Positions 8,001 to 17,204 of a DNA stretch of 64,000 bases are shown here, one piece after another. Source of the DNA: Caryophanales bacterium (GTDB lineage: Bacteria > Bacillota > Bacilli > Bacillales > Amphibacillaceae); assembly GCA_029257405.1 (NCBI GenBank), contig JARIBO010000008.1:1-64000 (forward strand), read 5' to 3'. Each line of letters starts with the position of its first letter. Within the stretch, counting starts at the first letter, position 1. Made by a program: the position numbers and the translations under genes. Below the pieces are notes generated by a model that worked only from the letters and a program-made list of their open reading frames with translations, searched no databases and was not told the DNA's origin.

Positions 8001-8481
8001 GATTTTGTTGTTGTTTATATTTTTGTTCCCAACCTTGATTGTATTCTTTTCTCGATTGATGAAAGAACTCTTCAAAAGGCGTAACATCTATATTTTTTTC
8101 TTTTAACGTTTTTCTTAAAAACTTATGATCTCGTTTAGGTGTCCCAATTATATATCCCTCAATTAATATGTCTCTTGTTATCATGTCACTTTCTTTAAGT
8201 AGTGCTATTTCTCCAATTTTGCTAGCAATGGTATCTCTTGCAACATCTCTGAAAAGTTCTGGTACAGGGTAAACAAGTTCTTCTAATAATTCAAGCTCGT
8301 CTTCTTGCCACATATGTTTTGTTTGTTCTATATAATGTCTTTGCCAATCCATTTCTGATCTTCCGTCTTGTTTTGGTAATTGCTTTAGAAATTTTCTGAA
8401 CATAAAAAATCCACCAATTCCTAAAAATCCAATAAGAAAGAATCCCCAAAGTATGATAAAATATTCATATAAAAGACTCAA
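7975..8481 (-). CDS. DUF2621 membrane-anchored protein, YneK-like
   Basis: A 168-residue protein with one N-terminal transmembrane helix (about residues 7-28) and a soluble remainder. The sequences FFMFRKFLKQLPKQDG, VPELFRDVARDTIASKIGEIAL and IIGTPKRDHKFLRKTLKEK match the DUF2621/YneK family as I know it. The C-terminus is rich in Gln and Lys. The function is not known. It converges with ccdC, as the neighbours do in Bacillus. In Bacillus spore genes (cotM, sspP, sspO) lie between this gene and aconitase; here there are none. Confidence 0.75.
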   Translation of the reverse strand: MSLLYEYFIILWGFFLIGFLGIGGFFMFRKFLKQLPKQDGRSEMDWQRHYIEQTKHMWQEDELELLEELVYPVPELFRDVARDTIASKIGEIALLKESDMITRDILIEGYIIGTPKRDHKFLRKTLKEKNIDVTPFEEFFHQSRKEYNQGWEQKYKQQQNQKKKTSTN

Positions 8482-8654
8482 GCTAAACCCAACTCTCTAT
8501 TTGTAATGATAATTCTATTATAAGCATTCAATCTGTATGAAACAAGTAAGAAGTTTTTAGTGTATTTGATTTACTTTGTATTTGTATGCATTGGTATAAC
8601 TATTTTTAATATGCTTATATCAGCATTTAATATAGATGAATATAACTAAAACAT

Positions 8655-8681
8655 TTGTTTTATCAAGTAATATCGTATAAT
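8655..8681 (+). promoter_or_regulatory. Probable promoter for aconitase
   Basis: A consensus -10 TATAAT (8676-8681) with a TTGTTT (8655-8660) 15 bp upstream. The spacing is short, so the -35 is uncertain. The 289-bp gap from 8482 to 8770 otherwise holds only the dyad described next. Confidence 0.5.
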
Positions 8682-8715
8682 ATAGGGAATGTGAGGGATT
8701 TTATGAGTACTAACT

Positions 8716-8741
8716 AGAGCTATAATAATAATTATAGCTCT
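8716..8741 (+). promoter_or_regulatory. Perfect 11-bp dyad in the aconitase leader
   Basis: AGAGCTATAAT (8716-8726) and ATTATAGCTCT (8731-8741) flank a 4-base loop. It lies between the probable -10 and the ribosome site (GAAAGGGGT) of acnA and is not followed by a T-tract. It may be a protein-binding dyad or a stabilising mRNA hairpin. It contains ATAA-N6-TTAT, close to but not the same spacing as the ATAA-N7-TTAT CcpC dyad of Bacillus citB. Confidence 0.6.
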
Positions 8742-8770
8742 TGAGACATGATATGAAAGGGGTAAATATT

Positions 8771-11473
8771 ATGAGTAAAGAAATTGAATTTCGTTCAAAA
8801 AAGAGCTTTGACTTAAACGGTAAAACGTACAATTATTTTGATTTAAAAGCAATTGAAGAGGCTGGACTTGGTAAATTAGAACGTCTACCTTATTCAATTC
8901 GTATTCTTTTAGAATCAGTTATTCGTCAATATGACGGTCGTGTCATTAAAGATGAACATATTAAAGGACTAGCACAGTGGGGATTAGAAAATGATGGTGC
9001 AAATGATGTTCCATTTAAACCTTCACGTGTTATCTTACAAGACTTCACAGGAGTTCCAGCTGTTGTTGACTTAGCTTCAATGCGTAAAGCAATGGTAGAC
9101 CTTGGTGGAGATCCAAGTAAAATAAATCCTGAAGTACCTGTTGACTTAGTTATTGACCACTCAGTACAAGTTGATCAATACGGTAATCCAGGTGCATTAC
9201 AAGCTAATATGGATTTAGAATTCGAAAGAAACGCTGAGCGTTATGAATTCTTAAATTGGGCTCAAAAAGCATTTAAAAACTATCGTGCAGTACCACCAGC
9301 AACAGGTATTGTTCACCAAGTTAACTTAGAGTATTTAGCAGATGTAGTTCGTGCTAACGAAAATGGCGATGGGTCATTTGAAACATTCCCAGATACATTA
9401 GTAGGAACAGACTCGCATACGCCGATGATTAACGGTCTAGGTGTACTAGGTTGGGGTGTAGGTGGAATTGAAGCTGAAGCAGGTATGCTTGGCCAGCCTT
9501 CATATTTCCCAACTCCAGAAGTAATCGGAGTTAAATTTACAGGTAGTTTCCCAGAAGGTACAACAGCAACAGACCTTACACTTAAAGTTGTTCAAGTTTT
9601 ACGTGAAGAAAATGTTGTAGGTAAATTTGTTGAGTACTTTGGTCCAGGGCTTGCAAGTATGCCACTTGCAGACCGTGCAACAATTTCAAATATGGCTCCA
9701 GAATATGGTGCTACAGTTGGATTCTTCCCGGTTGACCAAGAATCATTAAATTACTTGCGCTTAACAGGTCGTGAAGAAGAGCAAATCTCTGTTGTTGAAG
9801 AGTATTGTAAAGCAAATGGTTTGTGGTATTCATCTGATAATCCAGATCCTGAATATACACAAGTTATTGAAGTTAATTTAGATGATTTAGTTACTAACTT
9901 AGCAGGACCAAAACGTCCTCACGATAGAATTGAATTAACTGATATGCGTGAAGAGTTCAAAAAAGCGATTACTGCTCCAGAAGGTAATCATGGATTTGGC
10001 TTAGACGCTTCAGAATTCGATAAAAAAGTAGATGTAGAAGTAGATGGTAAAAAAGCTGTCATGGAAACAGGTGCAGTTGCAATTGCAGCAATTACATCAT
10101 GTACGAACACATCTAACCCACACGTAATGCTTGGAGCAGGTTTACTTGCTAAAAAAGCACACGAATTAGGTTTAGAAGTTCCTGCATATGTTAAAACTTC
10201 ACTTGCACCAGGTTCAACAGTTGTTACACGCTATCTAGATGATTCAGGGCTTTCAGAATACCTTGATAAATTAGGATTTAACACAGTTGGATATGGTTGT
10301 ACAACGTGTATTGGTAACTCTGGTCCTTTACGTCCAGAAATCGAAAAAGCAATTGTAGAATCTGATTTAACGGTATCTTCAGTTCTTTCAGGTAACAGAA
10401 ACTTTGAAGGACGAATTCACCCGTTAACTAAAGCAAACTACTTAGCTTCACCACCATTAGTAGTAGCATATGCTTTAGCAGGTACTGTCGATATTGATTT
10501 AAATAATGATTCATTTGGTAAAGATAAAGATGGTAATGACATCTATCTAAAAGATCTATGGCCAACAATGGAAGAAATTCAAACTGTAATCAATGAAGTT
10601 GTTACACCAGAAATCTTCCGTTCTGAATATGATAACCTATTTGAATCAAATGAGCGTTGGAATGCAATTGAAACAACAGATGAGCCGTTATATGAGTGGT
10701 CAGACGATTCTACTTATATTCAGAATCCACCATTCTTTGCAGGCTTAACACCTGAAATTGAAAAGATTAAACCTTTGAATAACTTAAAAGTATTAGGTTA
10801 CTTTGGAGATTCAATCACAACAGACCATATTTCACCTGCAGGAGCAATTGCGATGGATATGCCTGCTGGACAATATTTACAAGATAAAGGTGTTACACCG
10901 CGTAACTTTAACTCATATGGTTCACGTCGTGGTAACCATGAAGTAATGATGCGTGGAACATTTGCGAATATCCGTATTCGTAATAAGATTGCACCAGGAA
11001 CAGAAGGTGGATATACAACTTACTGGCCTACAAACGAAGTTATGCCAATTTATGATGCAGCTATGAAGTATAAAGAAGATAATACTGATTTAGTTGTTAT
11101 TGGTGGAGAAGACTACGGTATGGGGTCAAGTCGTGACTGGGCAGCTAAAGGATCTGATCTTTTAGGTGTTAGAGCAGTTATAACTGAAGGTTTTGAAAGA
11201 ATTCACCGTTCTAACCTTGTAATGATGGGTGTTATGCCTCTTGTATTTGCTAACAACGAAAGTGCAGAATCACTTGGTTTAACAGGTGAAGAATCATTTG
11301 ATATTCAAGTAGATGATTCACTACAGCCTAACGCAGAAGTACCAATTGTCGCAACAGACAAAGATGGTAAAGAAACTAAATTTAGTGCTGTTGCTCGCTT
11401 CGATAGTGAAGTTGAGTTAGATTATTACCGTAATGGTGGTATCTTACAAACAGTATTAAGAGAGCGTCTATAA
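8771..11473 (+). CDS. acnA: Aconitate hydratase A
   Basis: A 900-residue monomeric aconitase of the AcnA/CitB type that interconverts citrate and isocitrate in the TCA cycle. The three cysteines for the 4Fe-4S cluster are Cys444 (SCTNTSN), Cys510 and Cys513 ([10 protein letters not shown]). Substrate-binding sequences include [21 protein letters not shown], seen as GTDSHT and [11 protein letters not shown], and the C-terminal swivel domain has [13 protein letters not shown]. The ATG at 8771 follows GAAAGGGGT; an earlier in-frame ATG lies upstream of this ribosome site. Gram-positive aconitases of this family can also bind RNA. A strong terminator follows. Confidence 0.97.
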   Translation: MSKEIEFRSKKSFDLNGKTYNYFDLKAIEEAGLGKLERLPYSIRILLESVIRQYDGRVIKDEHIKGLAQWGLENDGANDVPFKPSRVILQDFTGVPAVVDLASMRKAMVDLGGDPSKINPEVPVDLVIDHSVQVDQYGNPGALQANMDLEFERNAERYEFLNWAQKAFKNYRAVPPATGIVHQVNLEYLADVVRANENGDGSFETFPDTLVGTDSHTPMINGLGVLGWGVGGIEAEAGMLGQPSYFPTPEVIGVKFTGSFPEGTTATDLTLKVVQVLREENVVGKFVEYFGPGLASMPLADRATISNMAPEYGATVGFFPVDQESLNYLRLTGREEEQISVVEEYCKANGLWYSSDNPDPEYTQVIEVNLDDLVTNLAGPKRPHDRIELTDMREEFKKAITAPEGNHGFGLDASEFDKKVDVEVDGKKAVMETGAVAIAAITSCTNTSNPHVMLGAGLLAKKAHELGLEVPAYVKTSLAPGSTVVTRYLDDSGLSEYLDKLGFNTVGYGCTTCIGNSGPLRPEIEKAIVESDLTVSSVLSGNRNFEGRIHPLTKANYLASPPLVVAYALAGTVDIDLNNDSFGKDKDGNDIYLKDLWPTMEEIQTVINEVVTPEIFRSEYDNLFESNERWNAIETTDEPLYEWSDDSTYIQNPPFFAGLTPEIEKIKPLNNLKVLGYFGDSITTDHISPAGAIAMDMPAGQYLQDKGVTPRNFNSYGSRRGNHEVMMRGTFANIRIRNKIAPGTEGGYTTYWPTNEVMPIYDAAMKYKEDNTDLVVIGGEDYGMGSSRDWAAKGSDLLGVRAVITEGFERIHRSNLVMMGVMPLVFANNESAESLGLTGEESFDIQVDDSLQPNAEVPIVATDKDGKETKFSAVARFDSEVELDYYRNGGILQTVLRERL

Positions 11474-11486
11474 AAATAAATATTTT

Positions 11487-11520
11487 AGCCTTTCACATTC
11501 GTGTGAAAGGCTTTTTAATT
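11487..11520 (+). terminator. Intrinsic terminator of acnA
   Basis: AGCCTTTCACA (11487-11497) and TGTGAAAGGCT (11502-11512) form a perfect 11-bp stem with a TTCG tetraloop, followed by TTTTAATT. Confidence 0.92.
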
Positions 11521-11577
11521 CAAAAAAAGAGAATAACTATTTAATTTATGCTAATATATAAATAAGGAGTTGAATAT

Positions 11578-12000
11578 ATGCTAACGGTAGAAAATAAAAT
11601 TAAAGTTAGATATCAAGAGACTGATCAAATGGGTGTTGTCTATCATGGGAATTATTTAGTTTGGTTTGAAATTGGTAGAACAGAATATGTAAATAAATTA
11701 GGGCTTAAATATACAGAGTTAGAGGGATTAGGATATTACTCTCCTGTAATTGATATAAATATTCATTATAAAAAACCAGTAACATATGGACAAACCGTCA
11801 CTGTAAAAACGTCGCTTGAAAGTTATAATGGGATTAGGACAGTATATGCATATGAGATTTATGATGAAAAAGGAGATTTAGCTGTTACTGGAAATTCTAC
11901 TCATGTTGTCGTTAGACAAACTAATTTTACTCCAGTTTTAATGCGTAGAATTTATCCTCATTGGCACCAAGCCTTTATCGATCAGGTATCAGAGGATTAA
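11578..12000 (+). CDS. Acyl-CoA thioesterase of the YbgC/YneP type (hotdog fold)
   Basis: A 140-residue single hotdog-fold protein. The catalytic motif YQETDQMGVVYHGNYLVWFE includes the Asp (QETDQMG) and HxNY of the 4-hydroxybenzoyl-CoA thioesterase-like family. It probably hydrolyses acyl-CoA; the natural substrate cannot be told from sequence. Position between aconitase and a YneQ homologue matches Bacillus yneP. The ribosome site is AAGGAGTTG. It is followed after three bases by the next gene. Confidence 0.82.
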   Translation: MLTVENKIKVRYQETDQMGVVYHGNYLVWFEIGRTEYVNKLGLKYTELEGLGYYSPVIDINIHYKKPVTYGQTVTVKTSLESYNGIRTVYAYEIYDEKGDLAVTGNSTHVVVRQTNFTPVLMRRIYPHWHQAFIDQVSED

Positions 12001-12003
12001 TTC

Positions 12004-12315
12004 ATGGCATTTGGTTTAAAAAGAGAAGAACTTATTGAGTGGAAAAAACAAGTGATTGCTTCAGAAATTGCGATTATTACGCATTACTGGCAGGATGATA
12101 GGTTTCCTCATATAACAACGGTAACAAAAATAGGTTGTGCTGATTTGAATAAATTAGTTGAATGGGGTAGCAAATATAATTTAAAACCTGAGTGGGTTGA
12201 TTTAAGAGTAGATTATCCACATTATGATGTGTTTGGAAGCAAGCAAATTGAAATATTATTAAGTGAAAACCAAATCAATCAAATTAAAAGATTTAAAATA
12301 AAAACACATTATTAA
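12004..12315 (+). CDS. YneQ-like conserved protein of unknown function
   Basis: A 103-residue soluble protein with no obvious catalytic motif. It starts MAFGLKREELIEWKKQV and contains HYWQDDRFPHITTVTKIGC and PEWVDLRVDYPHYDVFGSKQIEI (seen as DDRFPHITTV and PHYDVFG). The location directly after a yneP-like thioesterase, coupled to it, supports identity with YneQ. No function is known to me. The stop codon lies within the left arm of a convergent terminator. Confidence 0.65.
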   Translation: MAFGLKREELIEWKKQVIASEIAIITHYWQDDRFPHITTVTKIGCADLNKLVEWGSKYNLKPEWVDLRVDYPHYDVFGSKQIEILLSENQINQIKRFKIKTHY

Positions 12316-12340
12316 CTTAACATAGTTAATAATGTGTTTT
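12301..12340. terminator. Bidirectional terminator between yneQ and yneR homologues
   Basis: A perfect 16-bp stem, AAAACACATTATTAAC (12301-12316) and GTTAATAATGTGTTTT (12325-12340), with an 8-base loop. It overlaps the yneQ stop codon and has A- and T-tracts on its two sides. Confidence 0.92.
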
Positions 12341-12347
12341 TGATTAT

Positions 12348-12635
12348 TTACTGGTAAATAAATTTAGGTTCTTGTAAATCATGATTAAAATCAATGAGTA
12401 AATCTTTATCTTCAAAATACCAAGCATCTTGTTTTTCTATATAGAAAGTCATGTTATTAATTGTTTTTTCAGCATAAATATCGTTTGGAGTCTCAATACT
12501 TAATCCTAAAGAAAAACCAGGAATTAAACCACCAATTCCGCCATATCTTACAAAAAGTCGCATTTGAGTCATGTCAATAATTTCATATTCGTTTTCATAC
12601 CACTCTACAGCTTTATCAGTAACATCTAATTTCAT
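12348..12635 (-). CDS. HesB-like YneR-family protein
   Basis: A 95-residue protein: [17 protein letters not shown], then [21 protein letters not shown] and [20 protein letters not shown]. The pattern fits the YneR branch of the HesB/IscA fold (the Bacillus neighbour of yneQ). The cysteines that IscA-type proteins use for iron-sulfur clusters are absent, so a Fe-S carrier role is unlikely. Its ATG overlaps the yidD stop codon by four bases, so the two are co-translated. Confidence 0.72.
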   Translation of the reverse strand: MKLDVTDKAVEWYENEYEIIDMTQMRLFVRYGGIGGLIPGFSLGLSIETPNDIYAEKTINNMTFYIEKQDAWYFEDKDLLIDFNHDLQEPKFIYQ

Positions 12636-12892
12636 ATAGATTCACTCCTAGATGAATTTTCTTTCTTTTTTTTAGTTTTTTTATCTGGAACTACATCTAC
12701 ACCACCTGGATGAAATGGATGACATTTACTTATCCTCACTACGGTTAAATAAGTACCTTTTAAAGCACCAAATCGTTGGTATGAAATAAGGCTATATTCA
12801 GAACAAGAAGGATAAAATCTGCAAGATGGTGGTTTATAGGGACTGATTGCTTTTTGATAAAATTTGACTAAAGCAATAAAAAAATGTTTCAT
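12632..12892 (-). CDS. yidD: Membrane protein insertion efficiency factor YidD
   Basis: An 86-residue protein with the YidD signature: [36 protein letters not shown], read here as [18 protein letters not shown] with three cysteines, then [14 protein letters not shown]. The C-terminus is a run of lysines and serines. It is an amphipathic membrane-associated protein thought to help YidC/Sec insert membrane proteins. In many genomes it is near rnpA-yidC; here it is between folE2 and a yneR-like gene. Confidence 0.92.
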   Translation of the reverse strand: MKHFFIALVKFYQKAISPYKPPSCRFYPSCSEYSLISYQRFGALKGTYLTVVRISKCHPFHPGGVDVVPDKKTKKKKENSSRSESI

Positions 12893-12913
12893 TTTAAACC
12901 CCTCATTTTGAAC

Positions 12914-13840
12914 TTAATTTTTATTTTTATCGAAATTAATTGTCGCAATTGCATTGTGTAAATGAATTGATTCTTCATTTTCACAAGTCACTGAAAATGT
13001 TTGAATATAAGGTAATTCATATAAATTCGCTGCTACAAGTCTAACAATATCTTCAACAAATCTCGGGTTTTCATAAGCAGTTTCTGTCACTACTTTTTCA
13101 TCAGTTCTTTTTAATACAGGGTGAATTTTAGCACTACTGCTAGATTCTGCGGCATCTAAGAGATCTTTTTTCCAATCATAAATCGCTTCGTTAAATTCCT
13201 CATTAAATGTAACGTTCATTTTAACTCGTCCGCGCTGACTATGTGCACTATATTCACTTATTTCTTTTGAACATGGACATAATGTTGTAATTAATACTTC
13301 CATTCCAGCTTTAATCGTGTAATCTCGGTCATTTTTATAAGCAATGTTTATAGAGACATCCGAATGATTCATTCCAGGTGACTCAGAATCTGGTCCACGT
13401 CGTTTGTAAAACCACGGGAATGTAAGGTCAGTATAAACAATTTCTTGTTTTAAACGATCTTGTAAATCTCTAGAGAAATTAAACATGGTTTTAAAATCAG
13501 CTCGTAAACCAATGTCTTCATAAATATTAATTTGTTCTAAAAACCGGCTCATATTCGTACCTTTACTATATTTATCAATATTCGCAGTTAAGTCAAAAGT
13601 CGCTATTGAAGTTTGAGTCGTTGGGTTTAAGGTACTATTTATAGTAATAGGATACTTCACATTACTAATTCCAACAGAATCTATATCAAAGAGAAAATCT
13701 TTACGTTCACTTTGAATATCAATCATTTCTTTTTTTTCATTAGGTTTTGTTCGAGGACCAGGTTCTACGGAACCAAAAATCTTATGACGTTCTTTTTGAT
13801 CAGGTAGATTAAGTAACTCATTATCTATTTTATTATTCAT
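12914..13840 (-). CDS. folE2: GTP cyclohydrolase FolE2 (type IB)
   Basis: A 308-residue enzyme that converts GTP to dihydroneopterin triphosphate, the first step of folate synthesis. The family motif TTLCPCSKEISEYSAHSQRG carries the catalytic cysteine, with HPVLKRTDEK and NPRFVEDIVR further on. FolE2 can use metals other than zinc, and in some Bacillus it is induced by zinc limitation. I saw no convincing Zur box in the 84 bp upstream. The ribosome site is AAGGAGAT. It heads a minus-strand run with yidD and the yneR homologue. Confidence 0.94.
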   Translation of the reverse strand: MNNKIDNELLNLPDQKERHKIFGSVEPGPRTKPNEKKEMIDIQSERKDFLFDIDSVGISNVKYPITINSTLNPTTQTSIATFDLTANIDKYSKGTNMSRFLEQINIYEDIGLRADFKTMFNFSRDLQDRLKQEIVYTDLTFPWFYKRRGPDSESPGMNHSDVSINIAYKNDRDYTIKAGMEVLITTLCPCSKEISEYSAHSQRGRVKMNVTFNEEFNEAIYDWKKDLLDAAESSSSAKIHPVLKRTDEKVVTETAYENPRFVEDIVRLVAANLYELPYIQTFSVTCENEESIHLHNAIATINFDKNKN

Positions 13841-13924
13841 TTTTATCTCCTTATAATTTACATGTTCATAATAATTGCTAAATAAAGTATATACGATAAC
13901 CTAAATGTTTATCAATGAATTAGT

Positions 13925-14518
13925 CTATAACCAAGTTATCTTTGGTTCTGTTTTATTTATTATTCTTTTAATATTATCTTTATGTCTTATACATATAAAA
14001 ATTGTTAGTGCTAAAATGACAAAGAATAAGAAACGATCACTGACTAAGTAAGAGACAATCGATGCTATAATCCCAGTCAACATAGAAGATAGTGAAACAT
14101 ATTTAGACAAATATAAAATTGTGATAAAAACTAAAACAATAATGACAAACATAAGTGGACTAACTCCTAAAATGACACCTGCTGAAGTAGCAGCAGCTTT
14201 CCCACCTTTAAATCTGGCAAATACAGGATATGTATGTCCTAAAACTGCAAATAACCCTACAAATAAACTTGAAATATCAACATCAATATAAAATGATGCA
14301 AGCAGTGGGAGAACAGTCGCAAGTGTACCTTTTAAAATATCTGATAAAGTGACAATAATGCCAGCTTTTGTTCCTAGTACTCTAAATGCATTTGTTGCTC
14401 CTAAGTTTCCACTACCATGTTCTCTAATATCGATATTTTTACTAATTTTACCCACGATTAAAGCTGATGGAATCGATCCTAATAAGTAAGCTATAATAAT
14501 AAATAATATAATATACAT
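13925..14518 (-). CDS. plsY: Glycerol-3-phosphate acyltransferase PlsY
   Basis: A 197-residue membrane enzyme that transfers the acyl group of acyl-phosphate to glycerol-3-phosphate, starting phospholipid synthesis. It has five to six hydrophobic segments and the three PlsY motifs: [27 protein letters not shown] and [13 protein letters not shown]. The frame is open 183 bp further upstream, but the ATG at 14518 gives the conserved [19 protein letters not shown] start and has AGGAAC before it. It is divergent from the CoA-binding protein gene, as in the Bacillus plsY region, where parE-parC follow. Confidence 0.93.
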   Translation of the reverse strand: MYIILFIIIAYLLGSIPSALIVGKISKNIDIREHGSGNLGATNAFRVLGTKAGIIVTLSDILKGTLATVLPLLASFYIDVDISSLFVGLFAVLGHTYPVFARFKGGKAAATSAGVILGVSPLMFVIIVLVFITILYLSKYVSLSSMLTGIIASIVSYLVSDRFLFFVILALTIFICIRHKDNIKRIINKTEPKITWL

Positions 14519-14679
14519 AACGTTCCTACTTTCATTATTTGATTTCTTATTGATTTTATCATAAATCAATCTATTTATACATAAGACACGTAAATATCTA
14601 TAATATATATCGTTTTTAGAATAAATATGATAGTATAGAGATAAGAAGTTGATAAGACAGTTAATTAGGAGGTCTTTAT

Positions 14680-15099
14680 ATGTCTTGGAAAAACCCTTCA
14701 AATGAACAAATTAAAACACTCCTTGAAGAATCAAAAACAATAGCGGTGATTGGTTTATCTGATAAACAGGAAAGAACATCGTATCAAATAGCTAAAGCAA
14801 TGCAAGATAGTGGCTATAAAATTATTCCGATAAATCCTAATGTGGATACAGTTTTAAATGAACCATCTTATAAATCATTAAAAGATGTTGAAGAAGAAAT
14901 TGATATTATAAATGTTTTTAGAAAGTCTGAATACTTACCTGCTATTGCTAAAGAAGCTCAGAATATTAAGAGCAAAGCATTTTGGGCACAGCAAGGTGTA
15001 AGTCACGAAGAAGTACCGAAAATATTAGAAAATAATGATACGCTCGTGATTATGGATTTATGTATAAAAGTAGCTCATTCAGTTATATTAAAAAAATAA
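14680..15099 (+). CDS. CoA-binding domain protein (YneT-like)
   Basis: A 139-residue single Rossmann-like CoA-binding domain: [34 protein letters not shown] near the start and [13 protein letters not shown] later. Proteins of this family bind CoA but have no established reaction. Next to plsY and parE it corresponds to Bacillus yneT. The ribosome site is TTAGGAGGTC, and a terminator follows. The 161-bp gap to plsY should hold the divergent promoters; I cannot assign them with confidence. Confidence 0.8.
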   Translation: MSWKNPSNEQIKTLLEESKTIAVIGLSDKQERTSYQIAKAMQDSGYKIIPINPNVDTVLNEPSYKSLKDVEEEIDIINVFRKSEYLPAIAKEAQNIKSKAFWAQQGVSHEEVPKILENNDTLVIMDLCIKVAHSVILKK

Positions 15100-15105
15100 A
15101 CGATT

Positions 15106-15142
15106 AAAGAGATGGCATAGAAACGTCATCTCTTTTGTTCTG
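15106..15142 (+). terminator. Intrinsic terminator before parE
   Basis: AAAGAGATGGC (15106-15116) and GTCATCTCTTT (15125-15135) form an 11-bp stem with one wobble, followed by TGTTCTG. The T-tract is modest. Confidence 0.75.
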
Positions 15143-15239
15143 TTATATATACAATTTGAATTTTTTATATTAATATATAAATGGTATTTTATTTTTATAC
15201 GTAATCGTTTTAAATGAGTAAAGAAGGAGTCGATCTTGA

Positions 15240-17192
15240 TTGGTAGATAGATCTAATCAATACACAGAACAATCAATTCAAGTTTTAGAAGGACTTGATG
15301 CAGTTAGAAAAAGACCTGCAATGTATATTGGAAGTACAGATATTAAAGGGCTACATCATTTAGCTTATGAAATAATAGATAATGCGGTAGATGAAGCTCT
15401 TTCAGGTTATTGTAATGAAATCAAAGTAACTTTACACACTGATGATAGTATTTCAGTTGAAGATAATGGACGCGGGATTCCTGTTGGGATGCATGAAAGT
15501 GGTGTACCAACATTAGAAGTTATTATGACTGTGCTTCATGCTGGTGGTAAATTTGGTCAAGGTGGATACCAAGCAAGTGGTGGACTACATGGTGTAGGTT
15601 CATCAGTTGTAAATGCTCTTGCAGAATGGTTAGAAGTAACAGTTAACCGTGAAGGTTATCAATATTTCCAGCGATTTGAAAATGGAGGAAAGCCTGCAAG
15701 TAGTTTAGAGAAAAAAGGCAAAACAACAAAAACTGGTACATTAATTAGATTTAAAGCAGATGAATCAATTTTTTCAACAACAACATTTAATTTTGACATT
15801 TTATCTGAACGATTAAGAGAAGCAGCTTTTTTATTAGCTGATTTAAAAATTCAAATTGAAGATAAAAGAACAGAAACGCTAGAAGTCTATGAATATGAAG
15901 ATGGCTTAAAGGCGTTTATTGAATATTTAAATGAAGGTAAAGACGGTTTACATGATATTATTTCATTTTCAGGAGAAGCTGACTTAGAAGTCGATTTTGG
16001 TTTTCAGTTCAATGACGGCTATGCGGAAAATATGCATTCATTTGTAAACCATGTAAGAACAAAAGACGGTGGTACGCACGAAATTGGTGCGCGTTCAGCA
16101 ATCACAAGAACATTTAATGAATATGCCCGACGTCATGAAATCCTAAAAGAAAAAGATAAAAACATTGAAGGAAAAGATATCAGAGAAGGGTTAACCGCTG
16201 TTGTATCTGTTCGGATACCTGAAGACCTATTACAGTTTGAAGGCCAAACTAAAGGGCGTTTAGGGACTCCTGAAGCACGTTCAACAGTAGACTCGGTCAT
16301 ATCTAAGAAAATGAATTATTTTTTAGAAGAAAATAATGAAATAGCGACTCAGCTTTTATCAAAAGCAATCCGCGCGCGAGAAGCACGTGAAGCTGCACAA
16401 AAAGCAAGAGAAGAAGCGCGTTCAGGAAAAAAACAACGCCGGTCAGATGCATTATTAAGTGGAAAATTAACACCAGCTCAATCCAAAAACGCTAAACGTA
16501 ATGAACTTTACTTAGTCGAGGGTGATTCTGCAGGAGGATCTGCTAAACAGGGAAGAGATAGAAAATTCCAAGCAATTTTACCTCTACGTGGTAAAGTGAT
16601 CAATACTGAAAAAGCGAAACTTGAAGATGTTATGAAAAATGAAGAAATATCAACAATTATTCATACAATTGGTGCCGGTGTAGGTAGTGATTTTAAACTT
16701 GAAGATGTTCAATATGATAAAGTTGTCATTATGACTGATGCTGATACTGATGGAGCACACATCCAAGTTTTACTACTTACTTTCTTTTATCGTTATATGA
16801 GGCCTTTAGTCGAAGCAGGTAAAGTGTATATTGCATTACCTCCCTTATATAAAATATCTAAAGGTAAAGGTAAAAAAGAACAAATCATTTATGCCTGGGA
16901 AGATGAAGAAATGGAAGCAGCTATAGAAAAATTGAAATCTGGCTACATGGTTCAGCGTTATAAAGGTCTCGGTGAAATGAACGCAGATCAGTTATGGGAA
17001 ACGACGATGAATCCAGAAACACGTACGTTTATAAGAGTAACAATTGATAATTTAGCTCGTGCTGAAAGAAGAGTAACAACATTAATGGGTGATAAAGTAG
17101 CACCAAGAAGAGAATGGATTGAAAAAAATGTTCAGTTTGGTTTAGATGAAAATGATAATATTCTAGAAAACGAGCAAATTCATTCAGAGTAA
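15240..17192 (+). CDS. parE: DNA topoisomerase IV subunit B
   Basis: A 650-residue GHKL ATPase and TOPRIM subunit that, with ParC, decatenates sister chromosomes. The ATP-binding parts are EIIDNAVDEALSG, VEDNGRGIPVG and LHGVGSSVVNAL. The TOPRIM residues are EGDSAGGSAKQGRD (about 425-438) and DADTDGAH (500-507). The start is TTG after AAGGAG. The preceding terminator indicates its own promoter. It is distinguished from GyrB by pairing with ParC 13 bp downstream and by its length. Confidence 0.96.
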   Translation: MVDRSNQYTEQSIQVLEGLDAVRKRPAMYIGSTDIKGLHHLAYEIIDNAVDEALSGYCNEIKVTLHTDDSISVEDNGRGIPVGMHESGVPTLEVIMTVLHAGGKFGQGGYQASGGLHGVGSSVVNALAEWLEVTVNREGYQYFQRFENGGKPASSLEKKGKTTKTGTLIRFKADESIFSTTTFNFDILSERLREAAFLLADLKIQIEDKRTETLEVYEYEDGLKAFIEYLNEGKDGLHDIISFSGEADLEVDFGFQFNDGYAENMHSFVNHVRTKDGGTHEIGARSAITRTFNEYARRHEILKEKDKNIEGKDIREGLTAVVSVRIPEDLLQFEGQTKGRLGTPEARSTVDSVISKKMNYFLEENNEIATQLLSKAIRAREAREAAQKAREEARSGKKQRRSDALLSGKLTPAQSKNAKRNELYLVEGDSAGGSAKQGRDRKFQAILPLRGKVINTEKAKLEDVMKNEEISTIIHTIGAGVGSDFKLEDVQYDKVVIMTDADTDGAHIQVLLLTFFYRYMRPLVEAGKVYIALPPLYKISKGKGKKEQIIYAWEDEEMEAAIEKLKSGYMVQRYKGLGEMNADQLWETTMNPETRTFIRVTIDNLARAERRVTTLMGDKVAPRREWIEKNVQFGLDENDNILENEQIHSE

Positions 17193-17204
17193 AGGAGTAA
17201 TTAA

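Noticed and set aside
8390..8404. AATTTTCTGAACATA, a CodY-like sequence with two mismatches
   Set aside because: It lies inside the DUF2621 coding region about 80 bp from its start; such matches arise easily in AT-rich DNA.
13841..13924. Possible Zur box upstream of folE2
   Set aside because: FolE2 is zinc-regulated in some Bacillus, but no good TCGTAAT-N-ATTACGA-like palindrome is present.
14519..14701. N-terminal extension of 61 residues for PlsY
   Set aside because: The extension overlaps the divergent promoter region, is Lys/Tyr/Asn-rich without PlsY similarity, and ATG 14518 has a ribosome site and the conserved start.
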